A stretch of 64,000 nt of DNA from Desulfacinum hydrothermale DSM 13146 (GTDB lineage Bacteria; Desulfobacterota; Syntrophobacteria; Syntrophobacterales; DSM-9756): positions 64,501 through 128,500 of the forward strand of contig NZ_FWXF01000003.1 of NCBI RefSeq assembly GCF_900176285.1. The letters are read 5' to 3'. Under the pieces are notes generated by a model. That model had not been told where the DNA came from, did no database searches, and saw only the letters and a program-made list of their open reading frames with translations. Positions within the stretch are counted from its first letter, which is position 1. Every line of letters starts with the position of its first letter. Positions 27,475 to 36,729 of this stretch are shown here, one piece after another. The position numbers were made by a program, and so were the translations under genes.

Positions 27475-28065
27475 TCAGGGCGACCACACGAACCGCACAC
27501 GTCGTGGGGCCCCTTCACGCAAGGCTCGCAGCAGCCGGTCCAGGTCCATGGCTTGCCCATTCACGAGCACGCCATGGGAACTCCAAGGCTTTGCCTGCCC
27601 CAAGGCGGAAACGACCGACAGCGCCGCCTGCCCATCCAGGATCACGCCCTTTTGGATCAGCCGAGGCCCCATATCACCGATCAAGCTGTTAAAGAGCTTG
27701 ACGTGGATGTGGATGGGACCGTTGGGCTCCCCGGAAGGCATCCCCCGGCTTTCGGGACGTCCTCCGCGCCGCAACCCCGCCAAGGGGCTTCCTCTTCTCA
27801 GGATGGCTCCGGCGAGACCAGGCATGGGGCCGGAAAGCGCCACCACATCGCCTTCCCCGACCCAGACGGAAGCCAAGTCGTCCACGGGAGTGCCGTTCAA
27901 AAAGACGGTCCCGATCTTGGTGGCCGCAAACTCCCTGTCCAGACCCCACTCTTTCGTAAGGAGCGACTCCAGGGACCGGGGGCCGGGCACTGGCACCTCC
28001 ACGCCCTGCTGCAACGCTGGAAAGAAGGCGGGCAGCGGATTTCCCTCTTTCAATTGGATTTCCAT
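27475..28065 (-). CDS. Uncharacterised protein with two MoaD/ThiS-like beta-grasp folds
   Basis: 196 residues, no family recognised with certainty. Residues about 1-85 end in GTVFLNGTPVDDLASVWVGE followed by GDVVALSGPMPGLAG. This is the order and spacing of the C-terminal half of MoaD/ThiS ubiquitin-like carriers (a V-NG-x-VDD strand, then DGD-x-V-x-L, then a P-x-GG-type end). The second half (about 120-196) repeats the pattern with IHIHVKLFNSLIGDM, GVILDG and GVLVNGQAMDLDRLLRAL. Neither half ends in the free Gly-Gly needed for adenylation. ATG 28065 follows CAGGGGAT. It is divergent from the proteasome-like gene 241 bases away. Confidence 0.72.
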   Translation of the reverse strand: MEIQLKEGNPLPAFFPALQQGVEVPVPGPRSLESLLTKEWGLDREFAATKIGTVFLNGTPVDDLASVWVGEGDVVALSGPMPGLAGAILRRGSPLAGLRRGGRPESRGMPSGEPNGPIHIHVKLFNSLIGDMGPRLIQKGVILDGQAALSVVSALGQAKPWSSHGVLVNGQAMDLDRLLRALREGAPRRVRFVWSP

Positions 28066-28306
28066 GCGACAATCCCCTGGTGTGAAACCCCGGCAAGTGC
28101 AACACCTAACCCGGCGGGGGTCCAAAGGCCCGTGAAGCCTCACCACCAAACCCCTCGCCTGACGGGCCATCGTGGCCCGCAGCGCGCCCCATGCAGTTTC
28201 GGACCGGCACCGGTCCATCTTCCCCGGCGTATTGTCCGGCGGTCCTTCCTATGACACAATGGTTCAAGGTATGCCACGCTTGAATTACTAAGACAAGGAG
28301 ACATCC

Positions 28307-28957
28307 ATGACCCAGGTCTTCGGGTATCACACTCCGGAAGGTGCGGTGCTGGCCACAGACAGCCTGGCCCTCACCTTTGATCCTCAAACGAACGAACCGC
28401 AAAGAGACGTGGTCCGCAAGGTGCTTCGCCTCTCTTCCCACTGTGTTCTCATCGCAGCCGGTGCCGGTCATGGACTGGCCCTGGCGCAGGCCTTTGCCGA
28501 CCACGTCCGAAAGAGCGGCCTCCAGGAATCGGATGGGATTCTGGACCAAGCCCTTCCTTTCTGCACCGCCCATTGGCTCCCCATCCGAAACCGCCTGGGG
28601 GCCTTTTTCCAGTCCCACGAAGATCTGGACCGCACCTACCTTCTCTTTGCGGCAATGGTGCAAAGGCCGGGACGCATGGAGCCTCGCGTGCTCTTGTTGG
28701 GATGCGACGAACCCGGAGAACCCTTGACTGCCTTGCCCGTGGGGCCGGCGGTGGCCATCCCTCGGCACATGGGATTCGAGATGCGCATGGCTCGCTTGTC
28801 CGCGGAAGAAAAGGATCTGGACAACGTGGAAAAGATCGTGGAGGGTTTTTTGGTCCGTCTGGCGGCTCAATCCGAGGATGTGGCTCCCCCCTTGATCTTC
28901 CTTCGCGTGGACAAGGACGGCGTACAAGAAAGAACCCGGCACGAAGCCTCGCCTTAA
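28307..28957 (+). CDS. Stand-alone proteasome/HslV-like Ntn hydrolase
   Basis: 216 residues. The N-terminus MTQVFGYHTPEGAVLATDS aligns with proteasome beta and HslV N-termini. After Met removal Thr is residue 1, Asp is residue 17, and Lys37 in VRKVLRLSSHCVLIAAGAG sits where Lys33 sits in the HslV KKVRRL motif, with a four-residue insertion before it. The three catalytic positions of this family are therefore present. The GSGG loop near Ser129 of HslV is not evident. It lacks a propeptide and differs from the HslV at 2-340. AAGGAGA lies 9 bases before the ATG. An exact role is unknown; the family assignment is my reading of motifs. Confidence 0.75.
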   Translation: MTQVFGYHTPEGAVLATDSLALTFDPQTNEPQRDVVRKVLRLSSHCVLIAAGAGHGLALAQAFADHVRKSGLQESDGILDQALPFCTAHWLPIRNRLGAFFQSHEDLDRTYLLFAAMVQRPGRMEPRVLLLGCDEPGEPLTALPVGPAVAIPRHMGFEMRMARLSAEEKDLDNVEKIVEGFLVRLAAQSEDVAPPLIFLRVDKDGVQERTRHEASP

Positions 28958-29133
28958 CGTGGCAGCCCAGGAAGGCACCTTGGCCGGGTAAAAGATCCTA
29001 CAGCCCCTGGCTCCATGGATGGGAGTCGGAGCGCGGATCCATCCGGATCCGGCCCCACAAGTCGCCTCTCGCGGCTAGGGGTTGAAGCTCACTCTGTGGC
29101 GCCAATGGGGGGCATGCGCCCCCATTCCTTTTC

Positions 29134-29165
29134 GGAGCTTGTCCGAGAATGGTTCTTACGCCCAG
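29134..29165 (-). repeat. Solo end of the dispersed MITE-like repeat
   Basis: GGAGCTTGTCCGAGAA followed, after nine extra bases, by CGCCCAGG matches the terminal 25 bases of the family in the opposite orientation to the full copy that starts 30 bases on. It is probably the relic of an earlier insertion. Confidence 0.45.
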
Positions 29166-29194
29166 GAAATGCGCAAAATTCCGTTCGCTTCGTA

Positions 29195-29418
29195 GGAGGT
29201 GGTCTGCCAAGGGCCCCTTGGCCTTTGGGGCCTTTCTGTCCAGTTGAAATTTCACCGGGTCCGTGGTGCTTTTTGAATCCTCAGAAAGCCCTGGTGGGAC
29301 GGATTCGGAACCCGCCCCTACGGCTCAAACGCCAGGCCGGCAGCACAAGCCCTCTTGAAAGTCCCAACCTTCCGTCCACACAAGAAGGGAGCAACCTGGG
29401 CGTTCTCGCATAAGCTCC
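29195..29418 (+). repeat. Full copy of the dispersed MITE-like repeat
   Basis: 224 bases, same length as the copy at 19802. It shares GTTGAAATTTCACCGGG, GTGGTGCTTTTTGAAT, the palindromic GGAACCCGCCCCTACGG centre, and GAAGGGAGCAACCTGGGCG near the right end. The ends are worn: GGAGGTGGTC on the left and ATAAGCTCC on the right. Confidence 0.75.
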
Positions 29419-29586
29419 CAGGCGGGGGTCTTGAGCCCTGCGGCGAAGCCCCATTGTAACCCCATGGATGGCAGGCCGCACCCGACGGCCCATGCGACCT
29501 CCGCGGGCTCTTTTGCAGCCCTAAAAGGCTGGGATCCCAGCAAGACGCCCATGGCCGGCGCTTTTGCAAGATATCCCCGCGGGCGG

Positions 29587-29877
29587 TCAGTCGATTCGTT
29601 CCACAGGCGTTCGAAAGACCTCAATCCCCCGGCGGCCCATTCGCTCCTTGAGCTCCCGCAGGGCCCGAAGGAGCTCTTCCGCCACGGGTGTTTCGGCGAT
29701 GACGGCCACGGCGCAGTTGAATCCGGGCCAGACGGCATTGTCCATCTTGGGCTCCGCATGAGGACCCTTTCCCAGCACACGGTCCCACTTGGTAAAGCCC
29801 GTGATGCAGCAATGTTCCAACATCTCCATCACGTCTTCGTCATAGGCCACATCGTAGAAGATCCAGTACATGTGCAT
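29587..29877 (-). CDS. PII-like small protein (PG0541-type) at the end of an RND operon
   Basis: 96 residues resembling the PII-like PG0541 family: the start MYWIFYDVAYDEDVMEML, the Cys/Gly-rich CCITGFTKWDRVLGKG, then the Ala/Val strand FNCAVAVIAETPVAEELLRALRELKER. Family members sit beside RND exporters and are thought to bind a small ligand and modulate the pump. It is the last gene of the minus-strand efflux operon, 249 bases behind the RND gene. AAAGG lies upstream of the first ATG (29877); an ATG two codons later is also usable. Confidence 0.8.
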   Translation of the reverse strand: MHMYWIFYDVAYDEDVMEMLEHCCITGFTKWDRVLGKGPHAEPKMDNAVWPGFNCAVAVIAETPVAEELLRALRELKERMGRRGIEVFRTPVERID

Positions 29878-30126
29878 GGTGCCGCACCTTTCCTTTGCGG
29901 GCCTTCCCAGTGACGAGTCGAGAGCCGCCTTATCCGCAGTTCGGTTCCCGGCATCGGCAGAAAGCGGGCACGTGCAGAAGACGGCTTCGCCGGATGTTCA
30001 CGGCGCCCCCGATGGTTTCCAAAGGTGTGCCCGCGGACCTGAGAACCCGCAGATCCTTGGCAAACCCAGATCTTTGAGCACCTGGGGGCAGAAAGCGCTC
30101 CTGGATCACAGGGCCCGGGAGGCCTT

Positions 30127-33100
30127 CTAGCGGCCGCGTTTTGAGCGATGCCGGCTTTCCAGGTGGTAATAAAGCGTGGGAACCAGAACGAGACTGACCA
30201 AACTGGATACCGAGAGGCCGCCCAGCATGGTGATGCCCAACGGGTTCCAGGTTTCCGCCCCCACACTGCGAGACACCGCCATGGGAAGCATGCCGAAAAA
30301 GGTGGTCAGCGTGGTCATGAGCACCGGGCGCAGGCGGCTTCTTCCCGCCTCGCTCACCGCCTGGAAGAGATCCCGTCCCCTCTTTTCCAATAGGTGCGTG
30401 TAGTCCAGCAGCACGATGGCGTTGTTCACCACGATCCCCACCAGCATGACCACTCCCATGAAGGACACGATGCCCAGGGTGGTACCGGTGAGGTAAAAGG
30501 CGTACAAGACCCCTGTGACCGCAAAGGGCACGGAAAACATGATGATGAGGGGATCCCGCAGATTCCCGAAAAGGGAGGCCATGACCATGTAGACCAGCAC
30601 GATGCCGAGGACAAAGAGGGTCGTGAGCTCCCGGAACGCCTTCTGCTGTTCTTCCACATCTCCGCCGAATCCCACGCTCACCCCCTCGGGAAGATTGATC
30701 TCCGCCAGACGCTTTCGGATTTCCGCGCTGGCCGATCCCAAGGATCTTTGCCATAGGTCCGCTTCCACCTTGACGATCTTCTGGCGGTTTTTGCGCTCGA
30801 TTTCGATGGGCCCCTGCCCTTCGCGGATCCGCACCAGGTTTTTGAGCGGCACCTGCCTCCCGTCCGGAAGCGACACCGGGACCCGAAGCAGGTTTTCCAA
30901 GCGGTTCTTGTCCTTTTCCGACAGCCGGGTGAAGATCTCGAAACTGTCTCCGGCGTCCCGATAGAGACTGGCCTCCTTGCCGTAGAAGTAGTTTCGCAGA
31001 ACCGCCGCCACCTGGGCCACGCGCAGGCCCATGGACGCCGCCTTTTCCCGGTCCACCTCCACCCACAGTTCCGGGCGTGGAGGCTTCTGGCTGATCTCCA
31101 CATCCACCAAACCCGGGATATTGAGAAAGAGGGCCTCCACGCGGCGCGCCACATCCATGAGCACGTCCATGTCCGAGCCCTGGATTTCCAAAGAAATGGC
31201 CTTGCCGCGCCCTTTGAGGATGGACGAGATGGGGTCCACGGCGCTCACCATGATGCGACTGATGCCCGGGATCTTCCGCACCTCCTGGCGCAACAGGGCC
31301 GCAATCTCCTTGGCGCTTCGACTCCGCTTGTCCCGATCCACCAGTTTGAAGCCGATCTCCCCCACGTTGGCCCCCTCCTCGAAACCCAGGGCCACACCGA
31401 TTCCCTCCTCCGACTGGCCGTCAAAGGCATAGGAATGGCGAAACTCCTCGGGACGCACCACCTTTTCGATGTTCTCCTGTATGGCCTCCACCACCCTATT
31501 GGTTTCTTCAATGCGGGTACCTTCGGGCAGCCGAAAGTCCACGCTCACGTCCCCCGAATCCACCTCCGGCATGAAAGACGTGGAAAGAAACGGAACCAGG
31601 GAGAGCCCGCTGACAAAGACCGCCAAAGCGAAAAAGAAGGTGGTCTTGCGATGCGAAAGACACCATTCCAGGATCGCCTGATAGCGCCTATCCAGCACCT
31701 CAAAGGCTCGCTCGCTCCATCGGTGAGCCGCCCCCACCAGTCCCTTGTGGCGGGACGGGTCAAACTGGAACCGATGCAGCCACTTGGACGCCAGCATGGG
31801 CGTGAGGGTAAGCGCCGTCACCAGGGAGGCCACCAGGGTGACGACCACCACGAATCCCAGCTGTTTGAACATGATGCCCGCCAACCCACCGAGGAACATG
31901 AGCGGCACGAAGACCACCACGGTGGTGAGGGTGGAGGCCGTAATGGCCAGCCCCATTTCGCTCGCCCCGAACATGGCCGCGGTGGTCCGGCGCCCGCCCT
32001 TTTCCAAGTAACGCACGATGTTTTCCAGAACCACGATGCCGTTGTCCACCACCATGCCCGAGGCGATGGCCAAGGACATGAGCGAGACCAGGTTGATGGT
32101 GTAGCCGAAAAAGTAGACAAAGATGAAGGAGAGCACCAAGGAGAAGGGAATGCTCAGGGCGATGATGAGCGCCGAGCGCACCTGCCGGAGAAAGATCGCC
32201 GTGACCAGAACCACCAGCACAATGCCATACAGAAGCGTGTTTCTCAGGTTGCGGATGGACGTGAGGATGTTTTCAGAGGTGTCCATCACGATGTGGATCT
32301 TTACGTCGCTTGGCAGCGACTTTTGGATTTCGGCCACCTTTCGGCGGACACGGCGGGAGACTTCCACCGTGTTTTCCCCCGTCTGCTTTTGCAAAATGAG
32401 CACGATGGCGGGTTTTCCGTCCCCCCAGCCGTTCAATTCCATGGGCTTGAAGCCGTCCTGGACCTGGGCCACATCTCTCAGATAGACGGGCTTGCCCTGG
32501 AAAAACCCCACCACGGTGTCAGCCATCTGAGCGGCGTTTTCGTAACGGGCCGGCACCCGCACAAAGTATTCCTTGCGCCCCGCTTTGATGCTCCCCGCAG
32601 GAACACTCACGTTTTCCGCCGCCAGGACGCGGTTGATCTGCTCCAGGCTCAGCCCGTAGCCGTCAACCTTGTCCAGGTCGAAATAGACGTTGATTCGGCG
32701 CCGAAGCCCTCCGTAGAGCTGGATCGCCCCCACACCCGACACCCGTTTGAGTTCATCGGAGATCTTCTTGTCCACCAACTGATAGAGTCTCGGCCAGGAG
32801 GCATCGGCCGTGATGGTCATAAAGAAGATGGGCGCCGTGGCGCTGCTGAACTTGTAGAGCATGGGGGTTTCCACATCGGGGGGCAGATCCCTCTTGGCCC
32901 GTTCCAGCCAATCCCGAATGTCGTTGGTGGCCTCCGAAAGATCCGTTCCCCAATCGAAACGGCACACCACCACGGACAGGTTGTCCAGGGACTTGGAGGT
33001 GAGCGTGTCCAGGTTACTCACCGTATTGACCTGGTCCTCAATCACCTTGGTCACCTCCGTTTCCACATCGGAGGCGCTGGCGCCGGGCCACGTGGTGAGA

Positions 33101-33240
33101 ATGGAGACCACCGGCGGGCTGATGTCGGGAAACATGTCGATACTGATCCGAAAGAGGGACAGCATCCCGAGAAGCAGGCCGGCCAAGAGAAACATCAGCG
33201 TGGCCACGGGTTGACGAACCGCGAACTCCGGCAGTCGCAT
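30127..33240 (-). CDS. RND efflux transporter inner-membrane subunit
   Basis: 1037 residues, full size for a proton-driven HAE-type RND pump with twelve helices and two large periplasmic loops. The N-terminus RLPEFAVRQPVATLMFLLAG is typical, as are GASASDVETEVTKVIED and the TM4 motif SGMVVDNGIVVLENI, which has Asp-Asn where AcrB has Asp-Asp. The second half repeats this as VGIVVNNAIVLLDY. It starts 4 bases after the membrane-fusion gene stop. With that protein and the TolC-like channel it forms a complete tripartite exporter; the substrate is unknown. Confidence 0.95.
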   Translation of the reverse strand: MRLPEFAVRQPVATLMFLLAGLLLGMLSLFRISIDMFPDISPPVVSILTTWPGASASDVETEVTKVIEDQVNTVSNLDTLTSKSLDNLSVVVCRFDWGTDLSEATNDIRDWLERAKRDLPPDVETPMLYKFSSATAPIFFMTITADASWPRLYQLVDKKISDELKRVSGVGAIQLYGGLRRRINVYFDLDKVDGYGLSLEQINRVLAAENVSVPAGSIKAGRKEYFVRVPARYENAAQMADTVVGFFQGKPVYLRDVAQVQDGFKPMELNGWGDGKPAIVLILQKQTGENTVEVSRRVRRKVAEIQKSLPSDVKIHIVMDTSENILTSIRNLRNTLLYGIVLVVLVTAIFLRQVRSALIIALSIPFSLVLSFIFVYFFGYTINLVSLMSLAIASGMVVDNGIVVLENIVRYLEKGGRRTTAAMFGASEMGLAITASTLTTVVVFVPLMFLGGLAGIMFKQLGFVVVVTLVASLVTALTLTPMLASKWLHRFQFDPSRHKGLVGAAHRWSERAFEVLDRRYQAILEWCLSHRKTTFFFALAVFVSGLSLVPFLSTSFMPEVDSGDVSVDFRLPEGTRIEETNRVVEAIQENIEKVVRPEEFRHSYAFDGQSEEGIGVALGFEEGANVGEIGFKLVDRDKRSRSAKEIAALLRQEVRKIPGISRIMVSAVDPISSILKGRGKAISLEIQGSDMDVLMDVARRVEALFLNIPGLVDVEISQKPPRPELWVEVDREKAASMGLRVAQVAAVLRNYFYGKEASLYRDAGDSFEIFTRLSEKDKNRLENLLRVPVSLPDGRQVPLKNLVRIREGQGPIEIERKNRQKIVKVEADLWQRSLGSASAEIRKRLAEINLPEGVSVGFGGDVEEQQKAFRELTTLFVLGIVLVYMVMASLFGNLRDPLIIMFSVPFAVTGVLYAFYLTGTTLGIVSFMGVVMLVGIVVNNAIVLLDYTHLLEKRGRDLFQAVSEAGRSRLRPVLMTTLTTFFGMLPMAVSRSVGAETWNPLGITMLGGLSVSSLVSLVLVPTLYYHLESRHRSKRGR

Positions 33241-33244
33241 GGGC

Positions 33245-34381
33245 TCAGCTCCCTTCCTCCTGCACGACCTCCACTGCCACGCCTTCGGACAGGCGATTTT
33301 GACCCCGTACCACCACCCGGTCCCCGTCCTGCAGTCCTTCCAATACTTCCACCAGGGACTCCTGCTCCACGCCCAGTTTCACATTGCGAAGCACCGCCCG
33401 GCCTGCACGCACCACGAAAACATAGGGCGTTCCCGTGCCAGGAAGGCGCAGTAGGGCGTCCCGTTCGATAACCAAGGCCCGCCTGGACCCCAGGGCGATA
33501 CGCACGTGGGCGAACATGCCCGAGCGGAGCGCCAGGTCCGGATTGGGGATGTGCAGTTCCGCCACCGCCGTGCGCGTCATGGGATCCAGCACGGGGGTGA
33601 TCACCTGAACACGGCCCTGGAAGATACGGTCCGGATAGGCCGCCACGCGGCATTCCCCCCGCATCCCCCGGCGGATCAGGGGAAAATCCGGCTCGGAGAC
33701 CTGGAAGACCACCTTGAGTCGGTCTTCGGTGGTGATGCGGACCACCGGCTTTCCGGTGTCGGTCAAGTTCCCCGGATCCAGATAGCGATCCGCGAGCAGG
33801 CCGTCCATGGGGGCCTTCAGGGTAAAATCCCTGTGCCGCACCTGCAGGGCCTTCAGCGCCGACCGAGCCTCCTTGAGGCGGGCCACGGCGGCTTCGTGTT
33901 CGCTCCGGATCCGGTCCAGGCGCTGTCGGGCCACCGCCTTTTCCCGGTAGAGGGCCTCAAGGCGGGCCCGATCCTTTTCAAGAAGCGCCACTCGGGTGGC
34001 CGCCGCCGCCACGGCAGCGCGCGCCTGGCTCAATCGAGCCCGGATTTCCGCATCGTCCAGACGCACCAGCACCTGACCCTTTCGGACCCGGTCTCCCCGT
34101 TCCGCCGCGATCTCCAAGACCGCCTTGCCGCTTACGGTGGGATAGAGCCGCACGTCTCGAAGCGGCCTGAGGGTTCCCGTGGTTCGAAGACTCCGCTCCA
34201 CCTTGGCATAACGTGCCGCCACAACGGATACGGGCACCCTGACCGCCGCCTCCTCCCGGCGCTCTTGCCGCGTCTGGAGGCGCCAGAAATTGACCCCGGC
34301 CACCACAAGGAAACCCACGGCGACACACACCACCGCCACGGTGACCCATCCTCTCGCTTTTCTGGAAGCATCTGCGTTCAT
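33245..34381 (-). CDS. RND efflux membrane fusion protein
   Basis: 378 residues. One N-terminal membrane anchor (about 8-30) is followed by split lipoyl halves (YPTVSGKAVLEIAAERGDRVRKGQVLVRLDD, then FTLKAPMDGLLADRYLDPG), a coiled-coil hairpin between them (about 100-165) and beta-barrel domains. ATG 34381 is chosen with AGGGTGG upstream; a GTG four codons earlier has the ribosome site too close. Four bases separate its stop from the RND pump start. A 239-base gap to the channel gene contains no gene. Confidence 0.94.
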   Translation of the reverse strand: MNADASRKARGWVTVAVVCVAVGFLVVAGVNFWRLQTRQERREEAAVRVPVSVVAARYAKVERSLRTTGTLRPLRDVRLYPTVSGKAVLEIAAERGDRVRKGQVLVRLDDAEIRARLSQARAAVAAAATRVALLEKDRARLEALYREKAVARQRLDRIRSEHEAAVARLKEARSALKALQVRHRDFTLKAPMDGLLADRYLDPGNLTDTGKPVVRITTEDRLKVVFQVSEPDFPLIRRGMRGECRVAAYPDRIFQGRVQVITPVLDPMTRTAVAELHIPNPDLALRSGMFAHVRIALGSRRALVIERDALLRLPGTGTPYVFVVRAGRAVLRNVKLGVEQESLVEVLEGLQDGDRVVVRGQNRLSEGVAVEVVQEEGS

Positions 34382-34620
34382 CTTCGTTACCACCCTTTTT
34401 CGGCTCCGGCGCCCGTCCCGATCTTACCCATGGGCACCCCCCCTGGCCGTCCGGACCTTTCACATGGGGTCAGGCCTCCGCGTGCTCGTCCGAAAACGGC
34501 ATTTCGGCCCAAGATCCCGGAACATTTCCATTCCCTTCCTTGCCCCAGGAAGGGCCTTGAGACCCCGCCGCCTTCCCGGCCTCGGCCACGAAGGCACAGG
34601 CCGCCCTCCGTTCAGCATTT

Positions 34621-35967
34621 CTATCGGCGTCCCAAGGCCCGATCCAATTCCGCTCGGGCCAGATGCCAGCCGTAGTGGGCCCCATAGTAGTTGGCTTCCG
34701 CCTGAGTCAGGTAGGCCCGGGCGTCCAGGACCTCGGTGGCCGTCGTCACCTGCTGCCGGTACTGAAGCCGGGTAATGCGCAGATTTTCCCGTGCCTGCTC
34801 CAGGGCCGTTTTGGCCGTCTCCACATTGGCCTGGGCCACCTCCAGATCGGATAGCGCCGCTTTCACCTCCAAACGCACGCTCTCTTCGATGTCCGCCAGG
34901 CGCTCCTGGAGACTTCGGGCCTTGGCCCGCTGTTGGCGAACGGCCGCCTGCGTCCGGCCCCACTCAAAAAAGGGCCACTCCAGTCGCACCCCCACGGTGG
35001 TGGTGTCGGGGTTTTGATAGTCGTTTTCCTCACCGAGGGGATCTTTGCCGGTTCGTTCCACACGGCCCACGAGAAAGACCTTGGGGTAGAACTCGCTCGC
35101 CGCCAGGCGCACGCCTTCCTGGGCCTGTTTCACGGCCAGCCGGAGCACCCGAAGTTCCGGGCGATTGCGCACTGCCTCTTCCATGAGCGATTCCAACTCA
35201 TAGGAGCCAGGGGAAAAACGCACCACGTCGGCCACCCGGGTGGGGGCAGTGAGCGGGCGGCCCAGGAGGCGATTGAGATCGGCTGTGGCCACTTCCACAT
35301 CCTTTGCGCGCCGGACCTTGGTCTGGCGCGCTTGAGCCAGGGCAACCTGGGATTTCAGCACATCGTTATAGGCAATGAGTCCCTGTTTGTAGAACTTCTG
35401 CGCATCCCGAAGATGGGCCGCCAGTTGATTCTCCTCTTCCCGGGCCACGTCAAGAAACCGCCCCGCCAGAAGGACTCGGAAATAGGCCGTCTTCACCCTT
35501 TTGGCCACGTCCAGAACCGCCTGCTCCTTCTGCACCTGGGCCCGGGCCACATCCAGCGCGGCGATCTTCTTCTTGGTCACCAGGGCGAATCCCGTAAAGA
35601 TCGGTTGGGTCAGGGTGAGATCCCAGGTGAAATTGTCGTGGTGGCCCACCTCCACTTTTTGCGTGCCCAACTCCGTTTTGAAGATGGCATAGGGATTATC
35701 ATCCAAGCGAAAGTATTCGTAGTGGGCGGAAAGGGAGGGCAGCAGAGCCGCCTTGGCGCCCAGGAGCCCCTCGGCGGCCGCCCGTTCCAGTTGGCGGGCC
35801 TCCTTGATGAGATGATCGTTGGAAAGGGCCTCTTGCAACGCATCGGCCAATGTCAAGACCTCCGAGGCGGTCTGCGCCCGGCACATCGCCCCCCCAAGGC
35901 CCAACCACAGAGTCGTTGCCAGTAGCGCCGCCCCCAGCGCTCTGGTGGTGTCGAGACGCCTCTTCAT
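34621..35967 (-). CDS. TolC-family outer-membrane efflux protein
   Basis: 448 residues with a signal peptide (about 1-30, ending MCRAQ). Two structurally repeated halves of long helices are visible, each with the Leu-rich LTLADALQEAL or PELRVLRLAVKQAQEG start and a strand FTWDLTLTQPIFTGF or TVGVRLEWPFFEWGR. ATG 35967 follows AAAGGAG; the frame is open to 36087 but without a signal. It lies between the tetR and membrane-fusion genes and should form the outer-membrane channel of the tripartite pump. Confidence 0.93.
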   Translation of the reverse strand: MKRRLDTTRALGAALLATTLWLGLGGAMCRAQTASEVLTLADALQEALSNDHLIKEARQLERAAAEGLLGAKAALLPSLSAHYEYFRLDDNPYAIFKTELGTQKVEVGHHDNFTWDLTLTQPIFTGFALVTKKKIAALDVARAQVQKEQAVLDVAKRVKTAYFRVLLAGRFLDVAREEENQLAAHLRDAQKFYKQGLIAYNDVLKSQVALAQARQTKVRRAKDVEVATADLNRLLGRPLTAPTRVADVVRFSPGSYELESLMEEAVRNRPELRVLRLAVKQAQEGVRLAASEFYPKVFLVGRVERTGKDPLGEENDYQNPDTTTVGVRLEWPFFEWGRTQAAVRQQRAKARSLQERLADIEESVRLEVKAALSDLEVAQANVETAKTALEQARENLRITRLQYRQQVTTATEVLDARAYLTQAEANYYGAHYGWHLARAELDRALGRR

Positions 35968-36090
35968 CCGGCATACTCCTTTCCGGCTTCTCCCATCGCG
36001 AAGCAAACGAGTCCACGTCACGCCCGGACGTATCACCAAACCAAACAGCCGCCCTGCCTGGTGAGTCCTGGCTATCGGGCGGCACACGTC

Positions 36091-36729
36091 TCACGCCTTT
36101 GAAGGATCGACCGCCAGAGCCCCTTTCAAAAAAACCTCTTCCACCACGGCGCTGTAGATCTCCGGCCGACACCCCGCACCCTCTTCCATGCACCTGAGCA
36201 AAAACGCGCCCAAAAGGCCGTCCAGGGCCAGGGCCAGGTGGTCCGGGTGCAGGTCGTAGCGCAAGAGTCCAGCTCGGCCCCCCTCCTCCAGGACACTCGC
36301 CAGCAGTTGAAGGATCCTTCGATCCCGTTCCTGAACCTCCTCGTCGAAGCCGGCTTTGAAGTGGAAGGCCATCCCACGGGTAAGAGAGAGGTAGAGCCGG
36401 ATGGCGGGCGAGTTTTCTTCCACCACGCGGGCGCAGGCCGCGATGAAGGCTCGAATTCTTTCCAGGGGATTTCCCGATCCTTGCAGAGCGCCTCGCGCCG
36501 CCGTCTCAAAACGATCGGCCACCTCCACGATGATGGCCCGGTAGATGTCTTCTTTGTTTTTGAAAAGATTGTAGAGGGTGCCCACGGAAAACTCCGCCTT
36601 TTCCGCGATCTGGCGCATGGACACCCTGTCGTAGCCCCTGGCGGAAAAGAGCTGCAGGGCCGCTTGCAACACTTCCTGTCGGTATCGCAGCATCTCCCGC
36701 TGCCGCCGGCTCAAAGGCTTTTCCGTCAT
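36091..36729 (-). CDS. TetR-family regulator of the efflux operon
   Basis: 212 residues. The N-terminal HTH reads VLQAALQLFSARGYDRVSMR, then QIAEKAEFSVGTLYNLFKNK, the TetR signature. The C-terminal ligand domain is all-helical. ATG 36729 behind AAGGGAG was chosen; the frame is open back to 36828, exactly into the palindromic operator. It is the first gene of the minus-strand pump operon, so it probably represses its own operon until a substrate binds. Confidence 0.92.
   Translation of the reverse strand: MTEKPLSRRQREMLRYRQEVLQAALQLFSARGYDRVSMRQIAEKAEFSVGTLYNLFKNKEDIYRAIIVEVADRFETAARGALQGSGNPLERIRAFIAACARVVEENSPAIRLYLSLTRGMAFHFKAGFDEEVQERDRRILQLLASVLEEGGRAGLLRYDLHPDHLALALDGLLGAFLLRCMEEGAGCRPEIYSAVVEEVFLKGALAVDPSKA

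Larger units (their letters stand above)
28958..29586. other. Gene-free stretch holding one full repeat and one repeat end
   Basis: About 630 bases between the proteasome-like gene and the PII-like gene, which end facing each other. The middle is taken up by a solo repeat end (29134-29165) and a full repeat copy (29195-29418). No credible gene or T-run terminator was found in the remainder. Confidence 0.5.

Noticed and set aside
29930-31066. 378-codon minus-strand frame overlapping the RND pump gene
   Set aside because: It is a shifted frame of the same pump gene, Gly/Arg/His-rich with no motif.
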